The notes: a model not told the origin generated them from the sequence alone. Shown: positions 7,729-16,246, counted from the first letter of the stretch. The stretch: DNA of 64,000 nt from an uncultured Chloracidobacterium sp. (GCA_936914845.1 CAKZGE010000005.1:248001-312000); one strand, 5' to 3'. Program-made: numbers and translations.

Positions 7729-9759
7729 ATGATGAGTTTCGCACGAAGCCGCCGCCGAATATTATCCGCATTGCTGTTGGCCGCCACAGCCGCGGCCGGA
7801 TGTTCCAGTTCCGCCAAAGGACGATATTTTGGCAAGACAACGGCACCGGAGGATAACGTTATTCGTTATGTTTCGGGTTCGGAGCCCGAATCGCTTGATC
7901 CGGCCGTTCCTACCGGCCAACCCGAAGCGCGGGTCGTAATGGCTTTGTTCGACGGATTGGTGGAATATCATCCGAAGACCATGGAGCCGATCCCGGGCAT
8001 TGCCGAAAGCTGGGATATCCGCAGCGAAGGTTCTGAATATATCTTTCACCTGCGCAAAAACGCTGTTTTTAGTAATGGCGATCCGATCACCGCCCACGAT
8101 TTTGTCTATAGCGTCCGGCGGGCCGTTTCTCCCGAGCTCGCCTCTAAGAACGCATATCTGGCGTATTACATCGTCAACGCCGAAGCATATAATTCGGGAC
8201 GCAATTTTGTGCAGAATGCCGATGGTTCGTTCGTGCCGGATCCGGAAAAGCCCGCCGCAGCAGGAACGACGCCTGACAGCAAGAATTCATTTGATGGGCC
8301 AGTGCGGTTGACGGTTCCGGGCGATGAGCGGTCGCGAAACGAGCTTTTTGCCAAAGATGCGAAAATTGCCCGGCTTGCCGCCGGCAAGGCCTATGTTCCG
8401 ATAAAATCCGAGGATGTTGGGGTCGAAGCACTCGACGACCATACATTTCGCATCAAGCTTGTCCAGCAAGCCCCATATTTTATTGGATTGCTCGGTCATC
8501 AATTCTACCGTGTCGTGCACCGGCAGACGGTCGAAAACTATGGGAAAGATTGGACCAAACCGGGGAATATAGTTACCAGCGGAGCCTTTCGGCTCAAACA
8601 ACATTCGCCCTATGACAAGATAGTTGTTGAGCGGTCGCCCAATTATTGGGATGTGGATATGGTGCGGTTAAGCGGGATCGAATTCTATCCCGTAGAAGAA
8701 GCGACGACGATCATGAATTTATATAAGGCCGGTTCGATCGATGCAATGTACAACCATGTTCCGCCGGCGGCTTGGAATGAGGTCGTCCGCGAATATAAAG
8801 ATGAATATCTGAACTTTCCGGAGGTAGCGATCGAATACTATCCATTTAACGTCAAAAAAGGTCCGATGCAGGATCGCCGGCTGCGGGAAGCCTTTTCGCT
8901 GGCGGTCGATCGCGATGCGCTTTCCAAATTTCGGAAGACGACCAAGCCGCTGGTCGATTTCTCGCCCGAGGGCGTTTTTCCCGAATACGAGACAGCGCGT
9001 ACAAAGGTCTATTCCGAAGAATTGGCAAAGATCGGCAGTTCGCTTGAGGAATGGAAGCAGCGCAAGTTTGACCCCGAAAAGGCACGTGCGTTGATGAAAG
9101 AGCTTGGATACAACATTGAAAAAAGCGGCAACGGATACATTTGCCGCGATTTTCCCGCCGATCAGGTAAGCCTTACTTACAACACTGCCGAAAGCAACAA
9201 GGCGACCGCCGAATTCGTTCAGGCACAGTGGAAACAGAATCTCGGTGTGACCATTCCGCTCAATAATATGGAATGGAAGACCTTTCTAAACTTTCGCAAG
9301 AATCTGGAATTCAGCGGGCTCGCCCGTGCGGGCTGGGTCGGCGATTATATGGACCCTTTCACATTTTTAAATCTTTTCTACTCAGAGAATAATGACAGCT
9401 CCACCGGTTGGTCCGATCCCAAATTCGACCGGCTGCTTGATGAGGCAAATCGTGAAAGCGACCCGATGCATCGCTATGAAAAGCTGGCCCGTGCAGAATT
9501 TATGATGATGCAGGACCAACCCGTATTGCCGCTTTCGACACAGGCGACGAACTGGATGAAAAAACCGTATCTGAAGGGGTTGTATCCAAACCCCGGCACG
9601 CTGCACGCTTGGAAATTCGCGTATGTCGAACACGACACTGAAAAGTGGGACCACGACGTCGATAACATCATGGAAACTCGCGATGAATGGGTCTATCAGC
9701 AGATCGAGCGGTTGATGAGTACCCAAAAAGCGGCTCATCCGAACGGTGCTGCCCAATAA
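7729..9759 (+). CDS. Peptide ABC transporter substrate-binding lipoprotein (OppA-like), second copy
   Basis: An open frame extends upstream to a TTG, but the start chosen (two adjacent ATGs, CGGAG eight bases upstream) gives a proper lipoprotein signal, with ALLLAATAAAGCSSS as the lipobox region. At about 676 residues it is long for an OppA. Family hallmarks are RYVSGSEPESLDPAVPTG, MALFDGLVEYHPKTMEP, WDIRSEGSEYIFHLRKNAVF and PITAHDFVYSVRRAVSP. It should capture oligopeptides in the periplasm for the OppB/OppC permease encoded next. It is separated from the first binding protein by about 100 bases. Confidence 0.93.
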   Translation: MMSFARSRRRILSALLLAATAAAGCSSSAKGRYFGKTTAPEDNVIRYVSGSEPESLDPAVPTGQPEARVVMALFDGLVEYHPKTMEPIPGIAESWDIRSEGSEYIFHLRKNAVFSNGDPITAHDFVYSVRRAVSPELASKNAYLAYYIVNAEAYNSGRNFVQNADGSFVPDPEKPAAAGTTPDSKNSFDGPVRLTVPGDERSRNELFAKDAKIARLAAGKAYVPIKSEDVGVEALDDHTFRIKLVQQAPYFIGLLGHQFYRVVHRQTVENYGKDWTKPGNIVTSGAFRLKQHSPYDKIVVERSPNYWDVDMVRLSGIEFYPVEEATTIMNLYKAGSIDAMYNHVPPAAWNEVVREYKDEYLNFPEVAIEYYPFNVKKGPMQDRRLREAFSLAVDRDALSKFRKTTKPLVDFSPEGVFPEYETARTKVYSEELAKIGSSLEEWKQRKFDPEKARALMKELGYNIEKSGNGYICRDFPADQVSLTYNTAESNKATAEFVQAQWKQNLGVTIPLNNMEWKTFLNFRKNLEFSGLARAGWVGDYMDPFTFLNLFYSENNDSSTGWSDPKFDRLLDEANRESDPMHRYEKLARAEFMMMQDQPVLPLSTQATNWMKKPYLKGLYPNPGTLHAWKFAYVEHDTEKWDHDVDNIMETRDEWVYQQIERLMSTQKAAHPNGAAQ

Positions 9760-9775
9760 AGGAACCGCGAAATTT

Positions 9776-10768
9776 ATGCTGAGTTTTATTTTACGAAGAC
9801 TGCTGATAATTATTCCGATGGCGCTGTTGGTGGTGACCGTCACATGGGGGCTGATCCGTTTGGCCCCGGGCAGTTTCTATGACGATGAAAAGAAGCTGCC
9901 GCCGGCCATCGAAGCTAATATTAAGAAAAAATACGGTCTTGACCAGCCGGTTTGGCGGCAATATCTGCTGATGCTCGGGAATGTTACCTGCCGCACGATG
10001 TCCGCTGACGACAATACCGCGAACGGCCTGCAGTTTCCCGTCGGCCGACTCCGTTTCAAATGTTTCGATTTTGGGGATTCGTTGAAATATGTCGGCGATT
10101 CGGTGAATACGATCATCCGCCGCCATTTACCATATTCGGCGATCTTGGGCGGTTCGGCATATTGCCTGGCTCTTGTGATCGGGCTCGGGGCGGGAGTTCT
10201 GGCGGCTTTGAAACAAAACTCTGAGCTCGATTATGGTTCGATGGCCGGGGCTATGCTTGGGCTGTCTGTGCCTAATTTTGTGCTCGGGCCGGTGCTCGTG
10301 CTGGTATTTTCGCTGGGGCTTTACTGGCTTCCGCCGGCGCGTTGGGGCGGTGTGGCGAATTTGGTGCTTCCGGTCGTTACATTGGCGGCGGTCTATGCGG
10401 CATATATCGCTCGTTTGACGCGTGCCGGTATGCTTGAGGTGATGCGCTCCGATTATATCAGGACCGCACGGGCAAAGGGGCTTAATGAAAGAACAGTTTT
10501 GTTGAAACACGGGCTCCGCGGCGGCATCATTCCCGTCGTTTCCTATACCGGGCCGGCGCTGGCCGGGCTTTTGGCCGGCACCGTCGTGGTCGAAAAGGTC
10601 TTTGCTATTCCGGGGCTGGGAAATATCTTTATACAGGCCGTTAATAACCGTGACGAACCGCTTATATTAGGCATCGTCGCTTTTCTTTCGATAATGATCA
10701 TGGTCTTTAACCTGATCGTCGATATCTCATACGGGATTTTAGATCCCCGTATACGTTACGATCAATGA
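9776..10768 (+). CDS. oppB: Oligopeptide ABC transporter permease OppB
   Basis: An inner-membrane permease of the DppB/OppB type. The earlier in-frame methionine lies inside the preceding gene, so I take MLSFILRRLLIIIPM, which begins with the family's first transmembrane segment. About 330 residues and six predicted helices. The EAA-loop signature for docking the ATPase is DYIRTARAKGLNERTVLLKHGLRGG, with C-terminal VFAIPGLGNIFIQAVNNRDEPLI. A segment near residue 75-100 is longer than usual and contains two cysteines (LMLGNVTCRTMS and RLRFKCFDFGDS). The gene overlaps the oppC start by four bases (ATGA). Confidence 0.93.
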   Translation: MLSFILRRLLIIIPMALLVVTVTWGLIRLAPGSFYDDEKKLPPAIEANIKKKYGLDQPVWRQYLLMLGNVTCRTMSADDNTANGLQFPVGRLRFKCFDFGDSLKYVGDSVNTIIRRHLPYSAILGGSAYCLALVIGLGAGVLAALKQNSELDYGSMAGAMLGLSVPNFVLGPVLVLVFSLGLYWLPPARWGGVANLVLPVVTLAAVYAAYIARLTRAGMLEVMRSDYIRTARAKGLNERTVLLKHGLRGGIIPVVSYTGPALAGLLAGTVVVEKVFAIPGLGNIFIQAVNNRDEPLILGIVAFLSIMIMVFNLIVDISYGILDPRIRYDQ

Positions 10769-11955
10769 TGGAAAAAGAGCGAGAAGTCATAAAAGGTGCA
10801 TCGTTGGGGCGTGATGCGTGGAAGCGGCTGCTGCGCAATAAATTGGCGGTGCTGGGCATGGTCGTGCTGGCTATAATGGTGATTGCGGTCGCTATTGGCC
10901 CGTCGATCATCTATTGGGCGACCGGTTTCACGGCCGATTACGTTCCTTCAGCGACAGAGGGCGGTGCGCTGGTCGGATCTTTTCCGCCATCGTGGCGTCA
11001 TCCCATGGGTACGGACGACGCCGGCCGCGATCTTTTGGCACGAGTGCTTCAGGGCGGACGCATTTCGCTGATGGTGGGCATCATTTCGACGGCGGTTTCG
11101 CTCATCGTCGGAGTTTCGTACGGTGCCGTCGCCGGTTATATGGGCGGCCGCATCGATAATTTTATGATGCGTGTGGTCGATATCATCTACGCGATCCCAT
11201 ATATCCTTATTGTTATCGTTCTGCTTAACGTTTTCGGCGGAAATAACACCACAGTGCTCGTCGAATGGCTGCCGCAGATAATGGCGGCCGTGGCTGTTGT
11301 GCTCGGCGGACTTTTGCTGCTGGCGATGATCTACCGCCGCTCTTTCGAAGAGGGCGAGGCAGCCGTATTGGGCGGCGCCGGTTCGGTCATACGAACGATC
11401 GCGATATTAGGCGGGCTGTTGGTCATAGGTTTGGCGGCCTATTATCTGGCGATGTTTGCCGGCAGGAGCGGAGCCGGCGAAAAACTTGCCGAAGTTTACA
11501 CCGCACGCGTCAACCCGAGCCTTAGTCAGATCTTTTTGCTGTTCCTTGCGCTTGGCCTAGTTTCGTGGCTGACGATGGCACGTGTCGTCCGCGGGCAGAT
11601 ACTGTCGTTAAAAAATCAGGAGTTCGTGATGGCGGCAAAGGCAACTGGCGTTTCAACCCTGGCGATCATTTTCCGTCATCTAGTGCCGAATGCTCTCGGC
11701 CCGGTTATCGTCTATGCCACGCTGACGGTGCCGAGCGTGATGCTGACAGAGGCGTTTTTGTCATTTCTCGGGCTCGGTGTGCAGGCACCATATGCTTCTT
11801 GGGGAAGTTTGGCGGCCGACGGGATCAAGAATATATCGATCTTTCCGTGGCAATTGATATTTCCGAGTGTGACGATGGCTCTGACGCTTTTTTCGCTGAA
11901 CTTTCTCGGGGACGGACTGCGGGATGCACTCGATCCGCAGACCAGAAAATTTTGA
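10765..11955 (+). CDS. oppC: Oligopeptide ABC transporter permease OppC with an internal insertion
   Basis: The N-terminal part (RLLRNKLAVLGMVVLAIMV, then HPMGTDDAGRDLLARVLQGG) and the C-terminal part (NQEFVMAAKATGVSTLAII, FLSFLGLGVQAP, DGLRDALDPQTRKF) are typical of DppC/OppC. The protein is 396 residues, about 100 more than the family norm. The extra stretch lies at roughly residues 165-255, between the helix IPYILIVIVLLNVFGG and the segment ALGLVSWLTMARVVRGQ. It adds two hydrophobic segments (IMAAVAVVLGGLLLLAMI and IAILGGLLVIGLAAYYLAMF) with a charged loop. Both halves remain in frame, so the gene looks functional. The next transporter gene, oppD, lies about 2 kb away past a REP/RAYT block. 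Confidence 0.9.
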   Translation: MMEKEREVIKGASLGRDAWKRLLRNKLAVLGMVVLAIMVIAVAIGPSIIYWATGFTADYVPSATEGGALVGSFPPSWRHPMGTDDAGRDLLARVLQGGRISLMVGIISTAVSLIVGVSYGAVAGYMGGRIDNFMMRVVDIIYAIPYILIVIVLLNVFGGNNTTVLVEWLPQIMAAVAVVLGGLLLLAMIYRRSFEEGEAAVLGGAGSVIRTIAILGGLLVIGLAAYYLAMFAGRSGAGEKLAEVYTARVNPSLSQIFLLFLALGLVSWLTMARVVRGQILSLKNQEFVMAAKATGVSTLAIIFRHLVPNALGPVIVYATLTVPSVMLTEAFLSFLGLGVQAPYASWGSLAADGIKNISIFPWQLIFPSVTMALTLFSLNFLGDGLRDALDPQTRKF

Positions 11956-11980
11956 CAACTAGGTAAAATATCCGGAAAAT

Positions 11981-12046
11981 TGGCGGCACACAACGTCGGG
12001 TGGTACCCGACGCTATTGAACCGATGGCCTACAGCCATCACGGAGG
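11981..12046 (+). repeat. REP-like repeat, family 1, copy A
   Basis: Begins 25 bases after the oppC stop. The unit opens with TGGCGGCACACAACGTCGGG and contains two hairpins: CGTCGGGT/ACCCGACG with a three-base loop, then ATGGC/GCCAT. Two further direct copies lie beyond the transposase gene and an inverted partial copy lies before it. Confidence 0.85.
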
Positions 12047-12116
12047 CATTGCATCGGGAATAATGGGCATTGCACCGGGAATAATGGACAACATTCCGTG
12101 ATCCGCGGAGCGGATA

Positions 12117-12145
12117 AATTGAATAGCGTCGGGTAACACCCGACG
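12117..12145 (-). repeat. REP-like repeat, family 1, inverted partial copy
   Basis: The sequence TTGAATAGCGTCGGGT followed by ACCCGACG is the reverse complement of the central part of the family 1 unit, with a changed loop. With copy A it forms a pair in opposite orientation, as in BIME-type REP doublets. Confidence 0.75.
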
Positions 12146-12165
12146 ACATGGACAACGAACCGCCG

Positions 12166-12182
12166 CGTCCCTGAAAGGGACG
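12166..12182 (+). repeat. REP-like hairpin, family 2, copy 1
   Basis: CGTCCCT-GAA-AGGGACG is a perfect hairpin seven bases before the RAYT start codon. Related hairpins lie at 12650-12666 (just past the RAYT stop) and 12692-12708, so the RAYT gene is bracketed by this family. Confidence 0.8.
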
Positions 12183-12189
12183 GATATTT

Positions 12190-12642
12190 ATGGCACAAAC
12201 AATTTTCAGCTGTTATATGCACATAGTTTTCTCGACCAAAAACCGAGCAAAGATCATCCCATTGGAGATGGAAGCCGAACTATACGCCTACATCGGCGGC
12301 ATATGCAAAAATCGCGAGAGTACTCTTGTCGCTGCAGGTGGGACTTCCGACCACATTCACCTATTGATATCTTTCAGCAAGAACCATCTCGTACCGCAGT
12401 TGGTTGGAGAAATAAAACGCAGTTCGACAAAATTGTTAAAAGCCAGAGGAGGAATGCTCAGCAAGTTTGGATGGCAGGACGGTTACTCGGCGTTTTCTGT
12501 CGGGCACTCGCAGATCGATACGGTGAAGGCGTATATATCGCGACAAAAGGAGCATCACGCGGAGAAGATATTTGAAGATGAGATGAGGGGCTTTTATAAA
12601 AAGTATCATATCGGCTTTGATGAAAAATATATATGGGATTGA
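12190..12642 (+). CDS. REP-associated tyrosine transposase (RAYT, IS200-like TnpA family)
   Basis: A 150-residue HUH single-strand nuclease of the Y1 transposase family. The strand motif HIVFSTKNR is near the start, the HUH metal motif is DHIHLLISF, and the catalytic tyrosine region is VKAYISRQKEHH, all as expected for RAYTs and IS200/IS605 TnpA. Known RAYTs recognise and nick REP hairpins and are thought to spread them rather than move themselves. That fits the position here: the gene is bracketed by family 2 hairpins and by copies of the longer family 1 repeat. There is no partner tnpB and no target duplication I can identify. The block sits between oppC and the next gene of the peptide transporter operon. 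Confidence 0.9.
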   Translation: MAQTIFSCYMHIVFSTKNRAKIIPLEMEAELYAYIGGICKNRESTLVAAGGTSDHIHLLISFSKNHLVPQLVGEIKRSSTKLLKARGGMLSKFGWQDGYSAFSVGHSQIDTVKAYISRQKEHHAEKIFEDEMRGFYKKYHIGFDEKYIWD

Positions 12643-12649
12643 ATGTATT

Positions 12650-12708
12650 CGTACCTGAAAGGGACGGATATGGCGGCGATGAAACAAAATTCGTCCCCTA
12701 CAGGGACG
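12650..12708 (+). repeat. REP-like hairpins, family 2, copies 2 and 3
   Basis: CGTACCT-GAA-AGGGACG (12650-12666, one mismatch to copy 1) begins eight bases past the RAYT stop, and CGTCCC-CTACA-GGGACG lies at 12692-12708. The flank GGATATGGC after copy 2 resembles the flank of copy 1. Confidence 0.78.
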
Positions 12709-12710
12709 GG

Positions 12711-12866
12711 AATATTGGCGGCACACAACGTCGGGTGGTACCCGACGCTATTGAACCGGTGGCTTACAGCCATCAAACAGAGCATCTGACTGAGAATATT
12801 GGCGGCACACAACGTCGGGTGGTACCCGACGCTATTGAACCGATGGCCTTCAGCCATTACGGAGGA
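12711..12866 (+). repeat. REP-like repeat, family 1, copies B and C
   Basis: Two direct copies, at 12711-12775 and 12795-12866, nearly identical to copy A through both hairpins. They are separated by about 20 unique bases. An apparent 84-codon frame across them is only translated repeat. Confidence 0.85.
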
Positions 12867-12926
12867 CAAAGCGTCAGATGGATTTAGACGCTACTGACGT
12901 GAGGGTTTTGAGACAACTGAAAAAGA

Positions 12927-13940
12927 ATGAGTCAAAATAACGAAACAACAGTAAATGTAAATGGTCTGAGGACTTTTGTCCTTATGATGACGCTTGTTTT
13001 TGCTTCGGCGGCTACATTTGGGCAAGCGTCTGATGTTGCTAAGATCGAGCAGCTGGAAAAAGAATTGACCGCATTTTTCACAGCCGGGAAATTCAAGGAA
13101 GCGTTACCCGTCGCAAAGCAGATCGTGGCGTTGAACGAAGCGGGCACTAAACCAAAAGGTGCCGCAATGGCTACCGCATATACCAATCTGGGATTGATCG
13201 AACGAGCATTGGAAAAATATGCCGACGCATCTGCCGATCTGATGAAAGCGATAGAGATAACGAATAGCTTAACTCCCGTCCCACCTGTTGCCTCGCAAAT
13301 AAAACTCCTCGGGCTGCTCGCGGATTGTCAGAACATGGATAAACAATATAAAGACGCGGCTGTGACCTTTAGCACAATCTTGAATTTGTTAGAGAAAAGC
13401 GGCACCCATGAATCAGTCGAGGCATATGAATTATTATTAGGGGCGGCAAACAATCAAGCCCAAGCAAAGAATTTTGCTGCTGCAAACGACCTGTACAAAA
13501 AAGCGCTTAAGGTCTCAAGTCTTCATTTCGAGGAAAATTCGGAAGAAGGTGAAAGGTTAATGCTGTTTCGTACGTGCTATTTTTTGCGGTTCGTTAAAGA
13601 TGGAAGTGATTTGAGAAAAGACTACCTAGAATACGAAAAAAAATTATTGAAAACGGATGCTTCGGATGGCGAATTTCTTAATGGAAAAGCCATTGACCTT
13701 CCTAGGCCGGAATATCCGGCAGAGGCACGCGCTCGGGGTTTAAGCGGAGCGGTTTACGTAAGGGTACATATCGATCGTCAAGGAAAAGTATCAAAGGCCG
13801 ATGTGATCTGCAGCGATCCGATCCTCGGAGCCGGTGCGATTCAAAGTGCGAAGCGAGCAAGGTTTTCACCGACATTACGAAATGGGCAACCGGTAGAGGC
13901 ATCAGGATTGATCATCTACAATTTTGTAGCCCCTAGATAA
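12927..13940 (+). CDS. Secreted TPR protein with C-terminal TonB energy-transducer domain
   Basis: A 337-residue protein with an N-terminal signal/anchor (FVLMMTLVFASAATFG, cleavage near GQASD). The middle is composed of TPR-like helices (residues ~45-225). The C-terminal ~85 residues match the TonB C-terminal fold, with LPRPEYPAEARARGLSGAVY, VRVHIDRQGKVSKADV and AIQSAKRARFSPTLRNGQPV. In this phylum such proteins are common, and they may interact with outer-membrane partners, but no function is established for this one. It lies between oppC and oppD on the same strand, two bases before the oppD alternative start, so it may be translated with the ATPases. Confidence 0.82.
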   Translation: MSQNNETTVNVNGLRTFVLMMTLVFASAATFGQASDVAKIEQLEKELTAFFTAGKFKEALPVAKQIVALNEAGTKPKGAAMATAYTNLGLIERALEKYADASADLMKAIEITNSLTPVPPVASQIKLLGLLADCQNMDKQYKDAAVTFSTILNLLEKSGTHESVEAYELLLGAANNQAQAKNFAAANDLYKKALKVSSLHFEENSEEGERLMLFRTCYFLRFVKDGSDLRKDYLEYEKKLLKTDASDGEFLNGKAIDLPRPEYPAEARARGLSGAVYVRVHIDRQGKVSKADVICSDPILGAGAIQSAKRARFSPTLRNGQPVEASGLIIYNFVAPR

Positions 13941-13944
13941 ATTG

Positions 13945-14955
13945 ATGAACCAAAACGGCACGATATTAAAGGTTGACGGTCTGAAAACCTATTTTCAGAC
14001 CGAAGATGGAGTGGTTAAGGCGGTGGACGGCATTTCGTTCGATCTCAAAAAGGGCGAAACGCTCGGCATTGTCGGCGAATCAGGCAGCGGCAAGTCGGTA
14101 ACGAACCTTTCGATCATGCGATTGATCCCGCAGCCGCCGGGAAAGATAGCCGGCGGAGACGTCATATTTGATGGCGTTGATGTTCTCGCATTGCCGATCG
14201 ATGAGGTGCGAAAGATCCGCGGCAAACGAATAGCCATGATCTTTCAGGATCCGATGACGTCGCTGAACCCTTTCTTAAAGATATCGACGCAGTTGATGGA
14301 GGTAACTCGGCTGCACCTCGGCCACACGAAACGTCAGGCATACGAACACGCCGTTAAGATGCTGAAAATGGTGGGTATTCCGGACGCCGAGAATCGTATC
14401 GACAATTATCCGCACGAATTCTCCGGCGGCATGCGGCAGCGGGTGATGATCGCGATGGCTTTGAGCTGCGACCCGGAATTGCTGATCGCGGACGAACCCA
14501 CGACGGCATTGGATGTGACGATCCAGGCACAGATCCTGGAATTGATCAAAGATCTGCGTGCACGCCTGGGAACGAGCGTGATATTGATCACGCATGACCT
14601 CGGCGTGGTCGCCGGTATGACGGACAAGATCATTGTTATGTACGCCGGAAAGGTATTTGAACAAGCGGCCACGCGAACTCTTTTTGCCCGTCCGGCAAAT
14701 CCTTATACAAAAGGTCTGCTCAAAAGCGTGCCGGACCCGGCGCACGAAGATGGGACAGAGCTTTACCAAATACCGGGGTTGCCGCCGGACGTAGCTCATC
14801 TACCGCCCGGCTGCCCGTTCGCACCGCGTTGTGAAAGAGCTAAAGATATCTGCAGCCGCGAATATCCGCCTTTTGTCCAAGTGGCCCGTGACCACCATTC
14901 TCTTTGCCATTTTGCAAAAGACGTCTATGCCGGATCCGGCTCAGAGGCTCAATAG
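13945..14955 (+). CDS. oppD: Oligopeptide ABC transporter ATPase OppD
   Basis: A 336-residue ATP-binding subunit. The Walker A motif is GESGSGKSV, the ABC signature is FSGGMRQR, Walker B is LLIADEPTTALD and the switch histidine is in LITHDLGVV. The C-terminal oligopeptide-transporter extension contains the cysteines typical of the iron-sulfur or redox motif in OppD/DppD (GCPFAPRCERAKDIC, then SLCHF). It powers peptide import with OppF and the OppB/OppC permease. I prefer ATG to the overlapping TTG three bases upstream. Confidence 0.95.
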   Translation: MNQNGTILKVDGLKTYFQTEDGVVKAVDGISFDLKKGETLGIVGESGSGKSVTNLSIMRLIPQPPGKIAGGDVIFDGVDVLALPIDEVRKIRGKRIAMIFQDPMTSLNPFLKISTQLMEVTRLHLGHTKRQAYEHAVKMLKMVGIPDAENRIDNYPHEFSGGMRQRVMIAMALSCDPELLIADEPTTALDVTIQAQILELIKDLRARLGTSVILITHDLGVVAGMTDKIIVMYAGKVFEQAATRTLFARPANPYTKGLLKSVPDPAHEDGTELYQIPGLPPDVAHLPPGCPFAPRCERAKDICSREYPPFVQVARDHHSLCHFAKDVYAGSGSEAQ

Positions 14956-14974
14956 CAAAACTTGATATGCCAAT

Positions 14975-16189
14975 ATGCTTATAGAATTGAATTGTCCGAA
15001 ATGTGGAGCAAACCTCGATGTCGAAGCAACGCAGACGATCGTAAAATGTCGATACTGCCGAGCGTCCTCATACCTTCATATCCAAGAAAATACCGAACCG
15101 CAGCTTCGCTTGGAGGCAGCCGAGCCGGAGCCGTCGGAGGACACGTCACGCGAAGTGCTGATCCAACTTCAAGACCTAAAGGTGCATTACAAGATCGGCG
15201 GCGGCATATTTTCGCGGTCAAGATTCGTAAAAGCAGTTGATGGTGTTTCGCTCAGCATTAAAAAAGGCGAGACGCTTGGGTTGGTTGGTGAGTCAGGCTG
15301 CGGAAAATCAACTCTCGGCAAAGCGATACTACGGTTAACGGAACCGACCGGCGGAAAGGTCTTGTACAAAGGCGATGATCTGGCGAGCATGTCTCAGTCG
15401 CGAATGCGCAGCCGCCGCAAGGATCTGCAGATGATATTTCAAGATCCCTATGCGTCGCTTAATCCGCGGATGACGGTCGGCAGCATCATCGGCGAGCCGA
15501 TCAGGACATTTGGTCTCGGCGGCGGGCGGCAGATAGATTCGATCGTGCAGGATCTGATGGAGACCGTGGGGCTGAACCGGCGCTTTGTTAAAAGATATCC
15601 GCACGAATTTTCGGGCGGTCAACGACAGCGAATCGGTATCGCAAGGGCATTGGCTGTCGATCCGGAATTCATCGTGGCGGATGAACCGATCTCTGCATTG
15701 GACGTGTCGATCCAGGCCCAGATAATGAATCTGATGCAGCGGCTGCAGGCGAAAAAGGATCTGACTTATCTTTTCATTTCGCACGATCTGCGTGCTGTTC
15801 GGCACCTTTCCGATCGGGTTGCCGTGATGTATCTCGGCCGGATAGTGGAATTGGCCCCGGGTAAAGAGATCTACAAAATGCCGCTGATGCCATATACCCA
15901 AGCTCTGATATCCGCGGTTCCCGTACCCGACCCGGAGATCGAAGCCGTTCGCGAACGCATCCTGCTCAAAGGCGATGTTCCTTCGCCGATCGACCCTCCG
16001 CCAGGCTGTCATTTTCATACCCGCTGTCCTTTCGCGATCGAAGATTGCAAAAGACATACACCGCAATTGGTTGAAATAAAACCGAAGCATTCTGCGGCGT
16101 GCATTCGGATATCGACAGCTCACCCGAACATCGCCGAAAATGCCAAGGCCGGCCGCGGGGCCATCGGCATACCTGCGCAGCAAAAATAA
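14975..16189 (+). CDS. oppF: Oligopeptide ABC transporter ATPase OppF with N-terminal zinc ribbon
   Basis: A 404-residue ATPase. From about residue 65 it is a normal OppF: Walker A GESGCGKSTLGKAI, signature FSGGQRQRIGIARAL, Walker B FIVADEPISALD, switch LFISHDLRAV, and the C-terminal GCHFHTRCPFAIEDC. The first ~60 residues are foreign to the family. They contain a C4 zinc ribbon (LNCPKCGANLDVE, then VKCRYC) followed by an acidic linker. The frame is continuous and the start is the only one that gives the ribbon. An internal methionine close to the usual OppF start is absent, so the fusion looks real. The ribbon might sense metal or bind nucleic acid or protein; this is unknown. Confidence 0.9.
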   Translation: MLIELNCPKCGANLDVEATQTIVKCRYCRASSYLHIQENTEPQLRLEAAEPEPSEDTSREVLIQLQDLKVHYKIGGGIFSRSRFVKAVDGVSLSIKKGETLGLVGESGCGKSTLGKAILRLTEPTGGKVLYKGDDLASMSQSRMRSRRKDLQMIFQDPYASLNPRMTVGSIIGEPIRTFGLGGGRQIDSIVQDLMETVGLNRRFVKRYPHEFSGGQRQRIGIARALAVDPEFIVADEPISALDVSIQAQIMNLMQRLQAKKDLTYLFISHDLRAVRHLSDRVAVMYLGRIVELAPGKEIYKMPLMPYTQALISAVPVPDPEIEAVRERILLKGDVPSPIDPPPGCHFHTRCPFAIEDCKRHTPQLVEIKPKHSAACIRISTAHPNIAENAKAGRGAIGIPAQQK

Positions 16190-16190
16190 A

Positions 16191-16210
16191 GGACCCGCAA
16201 GACCGGGTCC
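16191..16210 (-). terminator. Hairpin between oppF and the DUF2383 gene
   Basis: GGACCCG (16191-16197) pairs with CGGGTCC (16204-16210). On the minus strand it is followed by TTTATTTTTG, so it is a good terminator for the DUF2383 gene. It lies immediately after the oppF stop and may serve both strands. Confidence 0.72.
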
Positions 16211-16246
16211 CCATCGATCGCCTATCAGGCCAAAAACTTACATCCT

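Noticed and set aside
12633..12887. An 84-codon frame downstream of the RAYT gene.
   Set aside because: It consists of the translated REP copies (the peptide GGTQRRVVPDAIEP occurs twice) and has no ribosome binding site.
11935..12915. A possible third tail duplication: the oppC end (DALDP..TRKF and following bases TTTTGACAACT) compared with GACGCTACTGACG...TTTTGAGACAACT before the TPR-TonB gene.
   Set aside because: The match needs several gaps, codes no clear OppC tail, and the right-hand segment forms part of a REP-type hairpin (CGTCAG/CTGACG). Too weak to claim.
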